Below are positions 1 to 7,404 of a DNA stretch of 35,580 nucleotides, in pieces. Location of the stretch: positions 1 to 35,580 of the IMG/VR virus record IMGVR_UViG_3300042465_003644. One strand, given 5' to 3'. Numbering within the stretch: the first letter of the stretch is position 1; every line of letters starts with the position of its first letter. This DNA is from a virus. The translations under genes and the position numbers were made by a program. Below the pieces are notes generated by a model. The model saw only the letters and a program-made list of their open reading frames with translations, was not told the DNA's origin and made no database searches.

Positions 1-7
1 CTCCTTT
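1..7 (-). promoter_or_regulatory. Shine-Dalgarno of a gene to the left of the window
   Basis: On the minus strand these bases read AAAGGAG, a strong ribosome-binding site immediately after the stop of the tail tube gene. The next gene of the minus-strand operon therefore probably starts just outside the window. In T4 the neighbours of gp19 are the sheath (gp18) and portal (gp20) genes, so a head or tail gene is expected there, but nothing of it is visible. Confidence 0.4.
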
Positions 8-21
8 AGTATAAAAAATGA

Positions 22-765
22 TTACGCGGTTAGAGCACCAGCAGTTTGTTGTACTGGACCAACAAATCCAGCCGGTAAATCTCCAGGAAGATTAATATAA
101 CCTTGCGTAAAGTCCACAGTATGAAAACGATATGTCATTGTTACTGAAAATCGTTGATATGTGTTCTGTTCTTCCCAAGTCAAATTCATTGGACTAATTT
201 GAATTGGGTATGCATTGTAAAGTGTATATCTTGCAAGTTGTTTTCTTTCACCACTCACTTGAATAATTCTTACTTGTCCTGATGCGTATTGATTGTAATA
301 CTTTGCAAGTCCTGCGCGACTTGCATTTCCGTTTCTAAGGTCTGTCTGATTGATAATGTTTTCTGCCCAAACTTCAAACATTGCTCTTTCTCTAAAATCT
401 TCAGAGCAAATAATTTGTAAATTTACATCCGCATAAGAAGTTTCATATGCGTATTTTGTTGTTGGACCATACGCTTGATCGTCATTTGTTGACACAGTTC
501 TTCCTGGCAATTCAGTTGCTTCACAACGAAAACGAAAAGTTGAATTAATGTCTTTTCCGTCAAATGAATTCCACCAGTTTGGACCAGAAATATTTACGCT
601 ACCTTCAACATTAAAAGTTTGTCCTGGTCGACTTGGATTTGTAAGTCCTGTTCTTGCTTTTGTCAAAAACGCATTTTTTAATTCTGGAGGTAAATCAACC
701 TCTGCGTAAAACATGTTAGGTCTTACGGGCGTGAAGTTTGCTCTGAATTGGCTGATACTAAACAT
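22..765 (-). CDS. 19: Tail tube protein (T4 gp19-like)
   Basis: Forms the inner tube of the contractile tail, through which DNA passes. The 247-aa product carries the gp19 pattern. There is an N-terminal RPNMFYAEVDLP strand, a FRFRCEATELPGR stretch matching the T4 'FQCKATALPAG' loop, then a C-terminal YNAYPIQISPMNLTW..QNTYQRFSVTMTYRF stretch like T4 'LWPTNVGELQLDWDSNNEIQTFEVTLALDY'. It is longer than T4 gp19 (163 aa). Extra residues lie near 40-75 (Gly/Asn-rich, with WWNSF) and around 150-165. The minus-strand start is preceded by TAAGGAAA, whose TAA is the stop of the upstream gene, so the two are probably translated in series. It is the last complete gene of the left minus-strand operon. 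The family call is secure; the register with T4 is approximate. Confidence 0.85.
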   Translation of the reverse strand: MFSISQFRANFTPVRPNMFYAEVDLPPELKNAFLTKARTGLTNPSRPGQTFNVEGSVNISGPNWWNSFDGKDINSTFRFRCEATELPGRTVSTNDDQAYGPTTKYAYETSYADVNLQIICSEDFRERAMFEVWAENIINQTDLRNGNASRAGLAKYYNQYASGQVRIIQVSGERKQLARYTLYNAYPIQISPMNLTWEEQNTYQRFSVTMTYRFHTVDFTQGYINLPGDLPAGFVGPVQQTAGALTA

Positions 766-777
766 TTATGTTTTTCC

Positions 778-1374
778 TTAGATCATTGATCGACTGTCTG
801 CCCAAATGCTTGCTTTATCCGACTTTTTAAATCTTTCAAGCGGTAAAAATAGAGCCATATCCCATTCTGGTGCCCTAATTTCTAAAAACTGGGAGCGAAT
901 GTGATTGTTTAAGTATCGCTTAACAGTTGGTTTGAACGCACTATATTTAGATGCGCTTTTTAGAATACGATAGGTTGCTAGAATCTTTGTTTTCTCATTG
1001 TACTTTTTATCAGTAGTGATGCTATACAATGCGTCCATTAACTTTGCACGAAGCATATATGGCAAGTAGTGAAAGTTGATGCCTAGAAAGCCATCGTTAT
1101 AAGTCTCAATTGGAAAAATAAGTGGGAATGTATCGTAGTATGGTAGATCAAGTTTGCCTTTTGGATCATACTTAAACAAGTACATGTATCCAGGCTTCAT
1201 CTCTACGACTTTACGCTTTGGTTCAAACGAACGAATAATCTTGGATGGGGTAAGCGAAGCAACGCCTTCCGCTTGTAATGCGGCATCTCTGTACCATTCT
1301 CTTGCGACTTTGGTTCTGGCAGGCGTCATACCTGCGGAAACGCCGCGATAAATGAGTTCTTTAAATAATAGCAT
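778..1374 (-). CDS. Conserved phage protein, possible DNA end protector (gp2-like)
   Basis: A 198-aa basic protein without signal peptide or membrane segment. The core is KPGYMYLFKYDPKGKLDLPYYDTFPLIFP (about residues 60-88), followed by GFLGINFHYLPYMLRAKLMDALY. I remember this pattern from T4-like aquatic phages, where it sits beside gp4. In T4 the neighbour of gene 4 is gene 2, which protects virion DNA ends from RecBCD, so position suggests gp2; T4 gp2 is longer (about 274 aa). The Tyr/Pro-rich core does not by itself prove the function. The start is supported by TAGGAA 6 bases upstream on the minus strand and by a CATAAATA late promoter a little further up. Alternative: a head-completion protein of unrelated fold. 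Confidence 0.45.
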   Translation of the reverse strand: MLLFKELIYRGVSAGMTPARTKVAREWYRDAALQAEGVASLTPSKIIRSFEPKRKVVEMKPGYMYLFKYDPKGKLDLPYYDTFPLIFPIETYNDGFLGINFHYLPYMLRAKLMDALYSITTDKKYNEKTKILATYRILKSASKYSAFKPTVKRYLNNHIRSQFLEIRAPEWDMALFLPLERFKKSDKASIWADSRSMI

Positions 1375-1400
1375 AAATTCCTACTGGTCTGCGATACATA

Positions 1401-1408
1401 TATTTATG
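1401..1408 (-). promoter_or_regulatory. Late promoter, CATAAATA (minus strand)
   Basis: On the minus strand this reads CATAAATA, one base from the T4 late consensus TATAAATA. It overlaps the stop of the gp4-like gene. A start about 6 bases downstream would leave a short leader containing the TAGGAA ribosome-binding site of the gp2-like gene at 1374. Confidence 0.45.
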
Positions 1409-1838
1409 TCAATTGCTTCTCAGTAAGTAACTTAAATTCCCAATTTCTGTCTAAACAATACTCAGTTGCCGCTTTCCATTTCGCTTGATTAACGCCCCAT
1501 GTCATTACTTCATTGAGGTATCTGCGAGTTGGTTTGCCAATAAGTTTTGATGGTTCTAGCGTTTGTTTGTGAGGTTTCACTTCAATCAATGATGCGCGAA
1601 TTGTGCCGTTTCTATCTTTGTAACGAATCCAAAAATCAACAAAGTATCGATGCCAACGATTATCAATTGGAGATTTATAGGGTACGACTACTTCTTCAGA
1701 ATTCCATTCTAGAATTGCTGTATTAGTATCGCAATACACCATGAATCTACGTTCGAGTAGACTACGATATATGATATTTGTTGGGTCACCCTTATATTTT
1801 TGAGGGTTTTTTGGTTTGAATCTACCTTTGTATGCCAT
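1404..1838 (-). CDS. 4: Head completion protein (T4 gp4-like), nuclease fold
   Basis: Completes the DNA-filled head before the tail joins. The 144-aa product matches the T4 gp4 (gp50) pattern. It starts MAYKGRFKPKNPQKYKGDPTNI, then has YRSLLERRFMVYCDTN, ILEWNSEEVVVPY (residues about 43-55), RYFVDFWIRYKD and LIEVKPHKQT, and ends with EFKLLTEKQL. The E(ERR)...D(FW)...E-x-K arrangement is that of a PD-(D/E)xK/TnsA-like endonuclease fold: acidic residues near 29, 68 and 86, with VKP following. Length is normal for the family (about 150 aa). No good Shine-Dalgarno precedes the start on the minus strand, but a TATAAATC late-like box lies about 35 bases upstream. It is the first gene of the left minus-strand operon. 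Confidence 0.85.
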   Translation of the reverse strand: MAYKGRFKPKNPQKYKGDPTNIIYRSLLERRFMVYCDTNTAILEWNSEEVVVPYKSPIDNRWHRYFVDFWIRYKDRNGTIRASLIEVKPHKQTLEPSKLIGKPTRRYLNEVMTWGVNQAKWKAATEYCLDRNWEFKLLTEKQLT

Positions 1839-1846
1839 TTTCAGAT

Positions 1847-1854
1847 TATAAATA
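1847..1854 (+). promoter_or_regulatory. T4-type late promoter, TATAAATA
   Basis: Exact match to the T4 late promoter box, continuing as TATAAATAAGAGAG. The same 14 bases occur at 14431-14444. Transcription would begin near 1860 and give a leader of about 20 bases holding TAGGGA, 6 bases before the tube-cap start at 1880. This points to a gp55-type late sigma factor elsewhere in the genome. Confidence 0.75.
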
Positions 1855-1872
1855 AGAGAGTTAATCTATAGG

Positions 1873-1880
1873 GATTTATA
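1873..1880 (-). promoter_or_regulatory. Possible divergent late promoter, TATAAATC (minus strand)
   Basis: The minus strand reads TATAAATC, 7 of 8 matches to the late box. It is placed to start a transcript near 1867 for the gp4-like gene at 1838. It faces away from the plus-strand box at 1847-1854, so the two promoters would cross over each other. Confidence 0.35.
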
Positions 1881-2902
1881 TGGCAAGAACATCTTTCACA
1901 CCAACCGTTGACGGGCAGACTGCTCTGTACCCTGAGGCTGGTTCGGGAATACAGGAAGCGTCTACTGAAGTAAGCGGGCACGACCGTTATAGTGCGGCTG
2001 GTTTAGTTCAAGGAACTGGAGTATGGCAATTTCCTATTGAAAATGATGCTTTTAATGTGCCTTTTCTACAATTCAAATTTCTTGATGCCTTTGGTAATCT
2101 TTTCAATAATCAAAGGGCACCTACTATCTATCTGCGAATGCCTAATCAATTCAACATTTCTGGCTTCTCAGAGTACGCAAGAACAGATAATATTTTTGGT
2201 GCAGGCAATCAACTACTTCAAAATGAAAATGCTTTAGCAATTGGTAAAGCAAAACAAGAAGAAGGATTTGATTCTAGTCTAATTGCGAAGTATGGACTAA
2301 GTGCGGCTGAAGCATTTCAAACAGGTATTGCTAGAGCATTAGCAGGCGTTGAAGGCTTTCTTGCATCTGGTGGTATGAACAACATTTCACAATTTGAGTT
2401 TACACAAAGACAAGCAATCAATCCATTTTCTCAGTTGTTGTATAAAGGACCGCAACATCGCAAGTACCAAATACCTGTAATCATGCGTCCGAGAACAAAA
2501 CAAGAAGCAGATAACATCAAAAAAATTATTCACACATTTAGAGTTGCTTCATCACCGTCAGTTCCTAATGTAAGTGGCAATTTAAGATACTCTACAATCA
2601 GCAAAGGAACACAAACAATTCCTACAGGCATTGGTGAAGGTAGCACATTTACATTTGGCTATCCACACCTTACACAGTTTGATGTAATATTCAAGACTGT
2701 AGAACAAGACGTTAAAATTTTTAGAAGCAAGCCTTGTGTGATTGATTCTGTTGCAGTTGATTACGGTGGACAGAAACTTACATTCTTTGAAGACGGCAAC
2801 GTAACAGAAGCACAATTAACAATTCAGTTGACAGAAATTATTCCAAGAACACTTGGTGATGGTATGTCAGAAGCGAAAAACACTAATTTTTCAATGGTCT
2901 AA
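1880..2902 (+). CDS. 48: Baseplate tail tube cap/initiator (T4 gp48/gp54-like)
   Basis: Expected to sit on the baseplate hub and nucleate the tail tube. The 340-aa protein has two parts. The N-terminal half includes QFKFLDAFG, YLRMPNQFNISGF and a helical Ala/Gly segment at about 130-165. The C-terminal tube-like half contains YQIPVIMRPRTKQEADNIKK, IIHTFRVASSPS, CVIDSVAVDYGGQKLTFFEDGN and LTIQLTEI, the pattern of gp48/gp54 proteins of T4-like phages. Order supports it, since gp53 follows at once. It has its own late promoter and a TAGGGA ribosome-binding site. T4 has two related proteins, gp48 and gp54; only one is seen here, so the exact number is an inference. Confidence 0.7.
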   Translation: MARTSFTPTVDGQTALYPEAGSGIQEASTEVSGHDRYSAAGLVQGTGVWQFPIENDAFNVPFLQFKFLDAFGNLFNNQRAPTIYLRMPNQFNISGFSEYARTDNIFGAGNQLLQNENALAIGKAKQEEGFDSSLIAKYGLSAAEAFQTGIARALAGVEGFLASGGMNNISQFEFTQRQAINPFSQLLYKGPQHRKYQIPVIMRPRTKQEADNIKKIIHTFRVASSPSVPNVSGNLRYSTISKGTQTIPTGIGEGSTFTFGYPHLTQFDVIFKTVEQDVKIFRSKPCVIDSVAVDYGGQKLTFFEDGNVTEAQLTIQLTEIIPRTLGDGMSEAKNTNFSMV

Positions 2903-2903
2903 A

Positions 2904-3425
2904 ATGTTTCAATTTTTTCCTAAGATACTTTATCTCATTAACGACTTTGATTATCAAAAAGTTGTTGATCTAAACGTGTCCGCACAAATCACAGAATATG
3001 TGAAAAAGTTTAAAACTTCTCCATCCGTTCGACAATTTATTATTCGAGACGGAGAACGTCCAGAAGCACTTTCACAGCGATTGTATGGCACCCCAAAATA
3101 CGATTATCTTCTCATGCTATTAAATGATATTGAAAGTATTCATGATGACTGGCCTCGAAATTCAGTAGCACTCAATAATTATATTGAAAGCAAATATGGA
3201 AGTATTGGCGCGGCCGCGGTGACTGGATATTGGTACACAGGAGATGGCGACCAAGTTGCTGAAGCATATTGGAACACATTACTTACCGATACTAAAAAAT
3301 ACACTAAAACATTTTTTGAGTATGAGGTAGATTTAAATGATGAAAAGGCAAAGATCGACATATTCGATATTCAGATTGCTTTGAAATTTGAAACTGGTTT
3401 ACAAGAATTATTTGATAATCTATAA
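2904..3425 (+). CDS. 53: Baseplate wedge protein (T4 gp53-like)
   Basis: A wedge component needed to close six wedges around the hub. The product is 173 aa when started at the ATG at 2904, one base after the upstream stop. An ATG further upstream (2853) would overlap the previous gene by 50 bases and adds a non-conserved N-terminus. The diagnostic stretch is IIRDGERPEALSQRLYGTP followed by YDYLLMLLNDIESIHDDWP, which parallels T4 'GSPRPEELANAIYGNPQLYWVLLMCNDNYDPYYGW', a LysM-like motif. T4 gp53 is 196 aa. A short Gly-Ala-Ala-Ala stretch (GCGGCCGC in DNA) lies near residue 104. The last base of its stop is the first base of the next ATG, so translation is coupled. Confidence 0.8.
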   Translation: MFQFFPKILYLINDFDYQKVVDLNVSAQITEYVKKFKTSPSVRQFIIRDGERPEALSQRLYGTPKYDYLLMLLNDIESIHDDWPRNSVALNNYIESKYGSIGAAAVTGYWYTGDGDQVAEAYWNTLLTDTKKYTKTFFEYEVDLNDEKAKIDIFDIQIALKFETGLQELFDNL

Positions 3426-4810
3426 TGGCATACACATTTCCTAAACTCAATGTATCTCGCGATCAATTTGGCTTTCAAATAGAGTCGGAGTCAACTACGC
3501 CAGATCACATTAAAGATACCTACATCTTATCTGCGCTTTTTATTAAAATTAAAAACGGCAAAACTATTTCACTAGGCAACTCTTTTAGCCGTTTAGAAAT
3601 ATACGAAGATATTTTTAGCCCGTCAATTACAGGTAAGATAAACATTTACGACTATGTTGGTGGTATTGAAAAGTTTCTATTTACTGGCGGCGAAACAATC
3701 ACAATGCGAGTAACGAAGCCAGGCGGATCAAATGAGATTCTTATTTCGCGTGACGATTTAATTGTTTATGAAGTGGGTAAGATTCAATACGATAATGAAA
3801 ATGCTATGTCATATGAATTGAGTTTTACATCAAAGTCTGCAATCGCATCACAAAAGAAAAGACTGTACAAAAGTTTTGGTACAGACAAAGGACTGAAGAG
3901 CGTATTCTCTAAAATCTATACTGATGTAAATGCAGTATCAAATCTAAATGTCAATACAATTGATCCTGACATTAAAATGCAAAATGCATTTGTTTGTCCT
4001 GGATATACTCCACTTGAAGCATTGTCTCAATTGGCAAGACGTTCATGTGCATTAGGCGATTACTTTGTATTCTACGAAAAACTGAACGGAAGAAATGCCG
4101 CAGATTTTAAACATGTGTTTATTTCATTGGGGTCACTCAAAGAGTTTTGGAACAATGCAGACAAGTTGCAGAAACTTGTGTATCAACCAACTCAAGATTA
4201 TATAAATCGCGAGACAAACAATTTCATCCAAATTAAAAGTTTTTTGATCGAAAACAATTTTCAACATTTAGAAAGAATGCAAACTGGATTTTACAATTCA
4301 AACATTCGCCAGATCGATCCATACAGCCGAAAGTATACTGATTCAAAAATCAGTTACAAAGACATGGCACTTGATACAGACTTTTATGCCAATCGCATTT
4401 TAGAAAACAATAACGAATTTTTAAAATATGATGATACTTACCCAGAATTTCCTGGCGAAAGATTGATTGTTAAGCCAAAAAATGATATAGTATTAGATAA
4501 GGCTAATTGGATCAAATATGACACTTATGGTGGGCTTCTAAATAGTGGGTTACGAGTACTTGCAGATATACCAGGCGCAGATAATCGCATTAGCGTTGGC
4601 TATGCAGTTGAATTAGCATTGCCAAGTAAGGTAGCGAAAGCGCAAAACTTAGAACAAAGTTATGTTGCTGAGGACGAATTTTATTCAGGAAAATATCTAG
4701 TAACAGCAGTACGCCACATGTTTACCAAAGATACTTATATCAAGAAAATAGAACTAAGCCGCGGCTCACTCAAGATTAATCTTGATAGACGCATCGAACA
4801 GACGAGTTAA
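3425..4810 (+). CDS. 27: Baseplate central hub protein (T4 gp27-like)
   Basis: Expected to form the hub ring carrying the gp5-like spike. The 461-aa protein begins with a beta-rich region. SRLEIYEDIFSPSITGKINIYD, then GGIEKFLFTGGETITMRV (about residues 53-95), is the usual opening of gp27-like hub domains in T4-like aquatic phages. A middle helical segment, GYTPLEALSQLARRSCALGDYFVFYEK (about 197-224), is also typical. The C-terminal end, YSGKYLVTAVRHMFTKDTYIKKIELSR, resembles the last tube-like domain. T4 gp27 is 391 aa, so this is somewhat longer. It overlaps the gp53 stop by one base and is separated from the gp5-like gene by a kinase gene and a 76-aa gene, an interruption not found in T4. 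Confidence 0.7.
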   Translation: MAYTFPKLNVSRDQFGFQIESESTTPDHIKDTYILSALFIKIKNGKTISLGNSFSRLEIYEDIFSPSITGKINIYDYVGGIEKFLFTGGETITMRVTKPGGSNEILISRDDLIVYEVGKIQYDNENAMSYELSFTSKSAIASQKKRLYKSFGTDKGLKSVFSKIYTDVNAVSNLNVNTIDPDIKMQNAFVCPGYTPLEALSQLARRSCALGDYFVFYEKLNGRNAADFKHVFISLGSLKEFWNNADKLQKLVYQPTQDYINRETNNFIQIKSFLIENNFQHLERMQTGFYNSNIRQIDPYSRKYTDSKISYKDMALDTDFYANRILENNNEFLKYDDTYPEFPGERLIVKPKNDIVLDKANWIKYDTYGGLLNSGLRVLADIPGADNRISVGYAVELALPSKVAKAQNLEQSYVAEDEFYSGKYLVTAVRHMFTKDTYIKKIELSRGSLKINLDRRIEQTS

Positions 4811-4812
4811 AA

Positions 4813-5766
4813 ATGAAACTATCATTCTCAGAATACGTTTATAAAAAAGAATATGAGTCGAGATTGCCTCTCGAAGAAAAACTCATTCTCTATAACAATG
4901 GCGCAAAGTATGGGCAAGTTGTATTCCTTGCTGGCGGCGCTGGTTCGGGTAAAGGTTTCGCGATTAGCAATTTTATGCAAGGCGAGAACTTTAAGATTCG
5001 TGACGTAGATGAATTGAAGATTGCGTTTCAAAAACTTGACGATCTAGGTAAATTCACTATGGATGAGTTGCTGAAAAAGTATAGCAACAATATTAGTGAA
5101 CGCGATATGCAATTCATTCAAAAGAATGTTATCGATAAAGGTTACTCTCTTAAAGATTTAAACCTCAAGACGCCAGAACATGTTTACTCACTACATGTTA
5201 TGGTTCGTGCAACCGGCGTAAAAAATAAAACACTTGATCTATTACTTGACGGTGCGGCACAAAATACATTGCCTAACATTCTCATTGACTCTACTTTTGC
5301 AGACATGGATGATATGACAGGTTACATTCCTAAGTTGCTCAAAGCAGGTTATGAAACTCGAAACATTCATGTGACTTGGGTGCTAACTAATTATGAGATT
5401 GCAATTCAGAACAACAAGAAACGTGCGCGAGTAGTGCCAGAAGATATTCTACTAAAGACACACAGAGGCGCGGCACAAACTGTATTTGCATTAGTCAAAA
5501 AAGGTTTTCCAAAAGAAGTAGATGGTGGTGTTTATGTGGTACTAAACAACCCACAGAATACAATGTTCATTGTTGATCCTAAAACTGGTCAGCACTATAA
5601 AGATATTAAAGGCAACAAAGTTGTCGGCAAATTCATGTATCTTACATTGAAGAAGCCAGGTAAGTCAATGACAAACGATGCTGGCGTTCGTAAAGAACTA
5701 TACAATTGGATTGTAGATAACGTACCACCAGATTCACTAGATACGAAAGAATTAGACGATCTATGA
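4813..5766 (+). CDS. P-loop kinase inside the hub operon
   Basis: A 317-aa P-loop NTPase. Residues 37-48 read VFLAGGAGSGKG, a complete Walker A (GxxGSGKG). IRDVDELK follows at about 62-69, as in zeta-toxin/polynucleotide-kinase-like proteins where the Asp follows the P-loop. NILIDSTFADMDD (155-167) looks like the Walker B strand. An Arg/Lys-rich NKKRARVVPEDIL (201-213) could be the lid. The N-terminus MKLSFSEYVYKKEY resembles the MKxFxxYL start of the next gene. The substrate is unknown. The gene starts 2 bases after the hub gene and overlaps the next gene by 4 bases (ATGA), so it is made together with baseplate parts. Similar kinases occur in this position in other T4-like aquatic phages as I remember them. 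It may modify a virion or host protein or act in assembly. Confidence 0.7.
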   Translation: MKLSFSEYVYKKEYESRLPLEEKLILYNNGAKYGQVVFLAGGAGSGKGFAISNFMQGENFKIRDVDELKIAFQKLDDLGKFTMDELLKKYSNNISERDMQFIQKNVIDKGYSLKDLNLKTPEHVYSLHVMVRATGVKNKTLDLLLDGAAQNTLPNILIDSTFADMDDMTGYIPKLLKAGYETRNIHVTWVLTNYEIAIQNNKKRARVVPEDILLKTHRGAAQTVFALVKKGFPKEVDGGVYVVLNNPQNTMFIVDPKTGQHYKDIKGNKVVGKFMYLTLKKPGKSMTNDAGVRKELYNWIVDNVPPDSLDTKELDDL

Positions 5767-5993
5767 AAACATTCAAACAATATTTAAGCACTCCTGCTAC
5801 GCAAGAAGAGTGGGAAGAAGATGTGTATGGTCCAGAACTTGTTGAAGTACTCAAACAAGTAGATGGTAAGTGGGCGTTAGTTTCAAAGAATACAGGTAAA
5901 CCTCTTGCATACTATAAGGGTGAGGGCAAGCCATCTGACGATTGGATAGCGAAGCAAGAAAGACGCATTCAGTATTTTAAAAGTATGAGGTAA
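5763..5993 (+). CDS. Small conserved phage protein, 76 aa
   Basis: Unknown function. The body reads WALVSKNTGKPLAYYKGEGK, then PSDDWIAKQERRIQYFK, a Gly/Lys/Tyr-rich module that I remember from several aquatic phage genomes, alone or at the end of larger proteins. The N-terminus MKTFKQYL is like that of many small T4-like virion or scaffold proteins. It overlaps the kinase stop by 4 bases (ATGA) and ends 2 bases before the gp5-like gene, so it belongs to the same translationally coupled set. No membrane segment. Confidence 0.65.
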   Translation: MKTFKQYLSTPATQEEWEEDVYGPELVEVLKQVDGKWALVSKNTGKPLAYYKGEGKPSDDWIAKQERRIQYFKSMR

Positions 5994-5995
5994 TT

Positions 5996-7147
5996 ATGTT
6001 TCTTGGTCGCGAAGGTTTTTATTGGTGGATTGGTGTTGTTGAAGATAATGTAGACCCATTGTTATTGGGTCGCGTTAAAGTACGCATCTTTGGATATCAC
6101 TCATCGTATGCAGAAAGAGCAAGAGGAATTCCTACTTCGGATTTACCTTGGGCAACAATTGTAGTTCCACCAAATGGACAAAACACATACTCACGAATTG
6201 ATTTGGGTGAATGGGTAATTGGTTTTTTTATGGATGGTGCTGACGCACAAGAACCAGTAGTGTTAGGCATCATACCAACACCACTCTCTGAAGGTGCAGT
6301 AACAACCGGCTTCGGCCGATACGGTTCATCAAACAGATCATTTGCACAAGTCACTAGATCGAAAGACAATTATCCTCCAAACGGAGTAGCAGACAAAGAA
6401 TACTCTAAGTTAGCGCAACGAATGTCTCTTATGTCTAATTCAGGACATAGAATTAATTTTCTAGATTATAGCGATGCAGACACCCCTTCTGTTTTAGAGT
6501 TAATCCATAATAACGGAACTTCTTTTATAGAACTCAGAAGTAACGGACTCACAATTAGCAATCGAGGTAAGACTAAAATTACATTTGACGATGAGCGTAT
6601 CTTTGCTGTAGGTCCACATGGCACAAACGAACTATCTGTGCCACCTCCCCCTCCAAGCGGTGGTGGAGGTAAGATCATATGCACAAAACTTTATGAACTA
6701 GGTTATCTGCCAAAAGAAATTTATGAGTTAGACCAAGAGTTTGGTAAAATTCTAGTTGAAAAAAGTCCTGATACTTACTACGGATACATCGCATGGGCGC
6801 AAACTGTTGTAGATTGGATGGAGGGGAATGGTCCTCAATGTATGTTCTGGATTCGCGACCCTGAAGAAAGAAAGCAGGCCCAAGTTTATCTAAGTACTAA
6901 GTGGGCTAGAGAGATTGCAACACCATGGGCAAGTCATATGGCTTATCTAATGGGAAATGAAAATGAGAAGAATGCCACCGGCAGAGTCTTAATGAATGTC
7001 GGCAAGCCAATCTGTAAAGTGATTGGTGTCTGGCAAAGATGGTTTGGCAAATCAGATCAGCCAACAGGGCTATTCAAAGGTTTCTTACTATGGGGAATCT
7101 TTGCAATTCTACGATTTATTGTATGGTTTTATAGGAACGTAAAATGA
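5996..7147 (+). CDS. 5: Baseplate hub spike, gp5-like OB fold with non-lysozyme C-terminal domain
   Basis: The 383-aa protein opens with the gp5/VgrG OB fold: FYWWIGVVEDNVDPLLLGRVKVRIFG (8-33), then DLPWATIVVPP (49-59), LGEWVIGFFMDG (70-81) and EPVVLGIIP (86-94). A beta-rich segment follows (150-205: GHRINFLDYSD, LELIHNNGTSFIEL, LTISNRGKTKITFD). Next comes a PPPPPSGGGG linker (216-225) and a separate domain (226-350) with LPKEIYELDQEFGK, YIAWAQTVVDWM and MFWIRDPEERKQ. There is no T4-lysozyme-like domain and no long gp5C triple-helix repeat. The end, GLFKGFLLWGIFAILRFIVW (358-377), is strongly hydrophobic and could be a membrane-inserting helix. I remember similar C-terminal modules after Gly-rich linkers in other aquatic phage virion proteins; their function is unknown. 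The stop overlaps the next ATG (ATGA). Confidence 0.75.
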   Translation: MFLGREGFYWWIGVVEDNVDPLLLGRVKVRIFGYHSSYAERARGIPTSDLPWATIVVPPNGQNTYSRIDLGEWVIGFFMDGADAQEPVVLGIIPTPLSEGAVTTGFGRYGSSNRSFAQVTRSKDNYPPNGVADKEYSKLAQRMSLMSNSGHRINFLDYSDADTPSVLELIHNNGTSFIELRSNGLTISNRGKTKITFDDERIFAVGPHGTNELSVPPPPPSGGGGKIICTKLYELGYLPKEIYELDQEFGKILVEKSPDTYYGYIAWAQTVVDWMEGNGPQCMFWIRDPEERKQAQVYLSTKWAREIATPWASHMAYLMGNENEKNATGRVLMNVGKPICKVIGVWQRWFGKSDQPTGLFKGFLLWGIFAILRFIVWFYRNVK

Positions 7148-7302
7148 AAACTGAAGAACTTAAAGACGCACTCGACAAACTTACTGAGATTGAGAGACAG
7201 ATTCTTATCGATAACATCAACTACCATACTGTGTTGATTCTATTGAAGATGTTTCCTGATAATGATATTATTAAAGACTTGGTGAATAGGAAAAGGACCT
7301 AA
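7144..7302 (+). CDS. Small ORF, 52 aa, unknown
   Basis: Starts MKTEELKDALDKLTEIERQI and ends KDLVNRKRT; mostly helical, charged at both ends with a central hydrophobic stretch (TVLILLKMF). The ATG overlaps the stop of the gp5-like gene (ATGA), the same coupling used two genes earlier, which favours it being real. It ends just before the late promoter at 7309. No family recognised. Confidence 0.5.
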   Translation: MKTEELKDALDKLTEIERQILIDNINYHTVLILLKMFPDNDIIKDLVNRKRT

Positions 7303-7308
7303 AACCTT

Positions 7309-7316
7309 TATAAATA
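7309..7316 (+). promoter_or_regulatory. T4-type late promoter, TATAAATA
   Basis: Exact late box, continuing TATAAATACTCT, close to the extended T4 late consensus. It lies between the 52-aa ORF and the histone-like gene. The leader would be about 83 bases long and contains a tandem 9-base repeat. Confidence 0.75.
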
Positions 7317-7351
7317 CTCTTAAATCACAGGGGACACCCTATTTTAGTTGC

Positions 7352-7371
7352 TTGTCAAGTGTTTGTCAAGT
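7352..7371 (+). repeat. Tandem TTGTCAAGT repeat in the leader of the histone-like gene
   Basis: TTGTCAAGT occurs at 7352-7360 and 7363-7371, spaced by 11 bases, about one helical turn. The first copy lies within CTTGTCAAG, an inverted repeat around a central T. It could be a protein-binding site on DNA or RNA, or chance. Confidence 0.35.
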
Positions 7372-7404
7372 AATTTTAGCATATTAACCATTGAGGAACA
7401 CATT

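Noticed and set aside
2853-2903. N-terminal extension of the gp53-like gene
   Set aside because: Would overlap the previous gene by 50 bases and adds residues not seen in the family; the ATG at 2904 lies directly after the upstream stop.
4201-4208. TATAAATC late-like box inside the gp27-like gene
   Set aside because: Imperfect, in the middle of a coding region with no gene start nearby; probably chance in AT-rich DNA.
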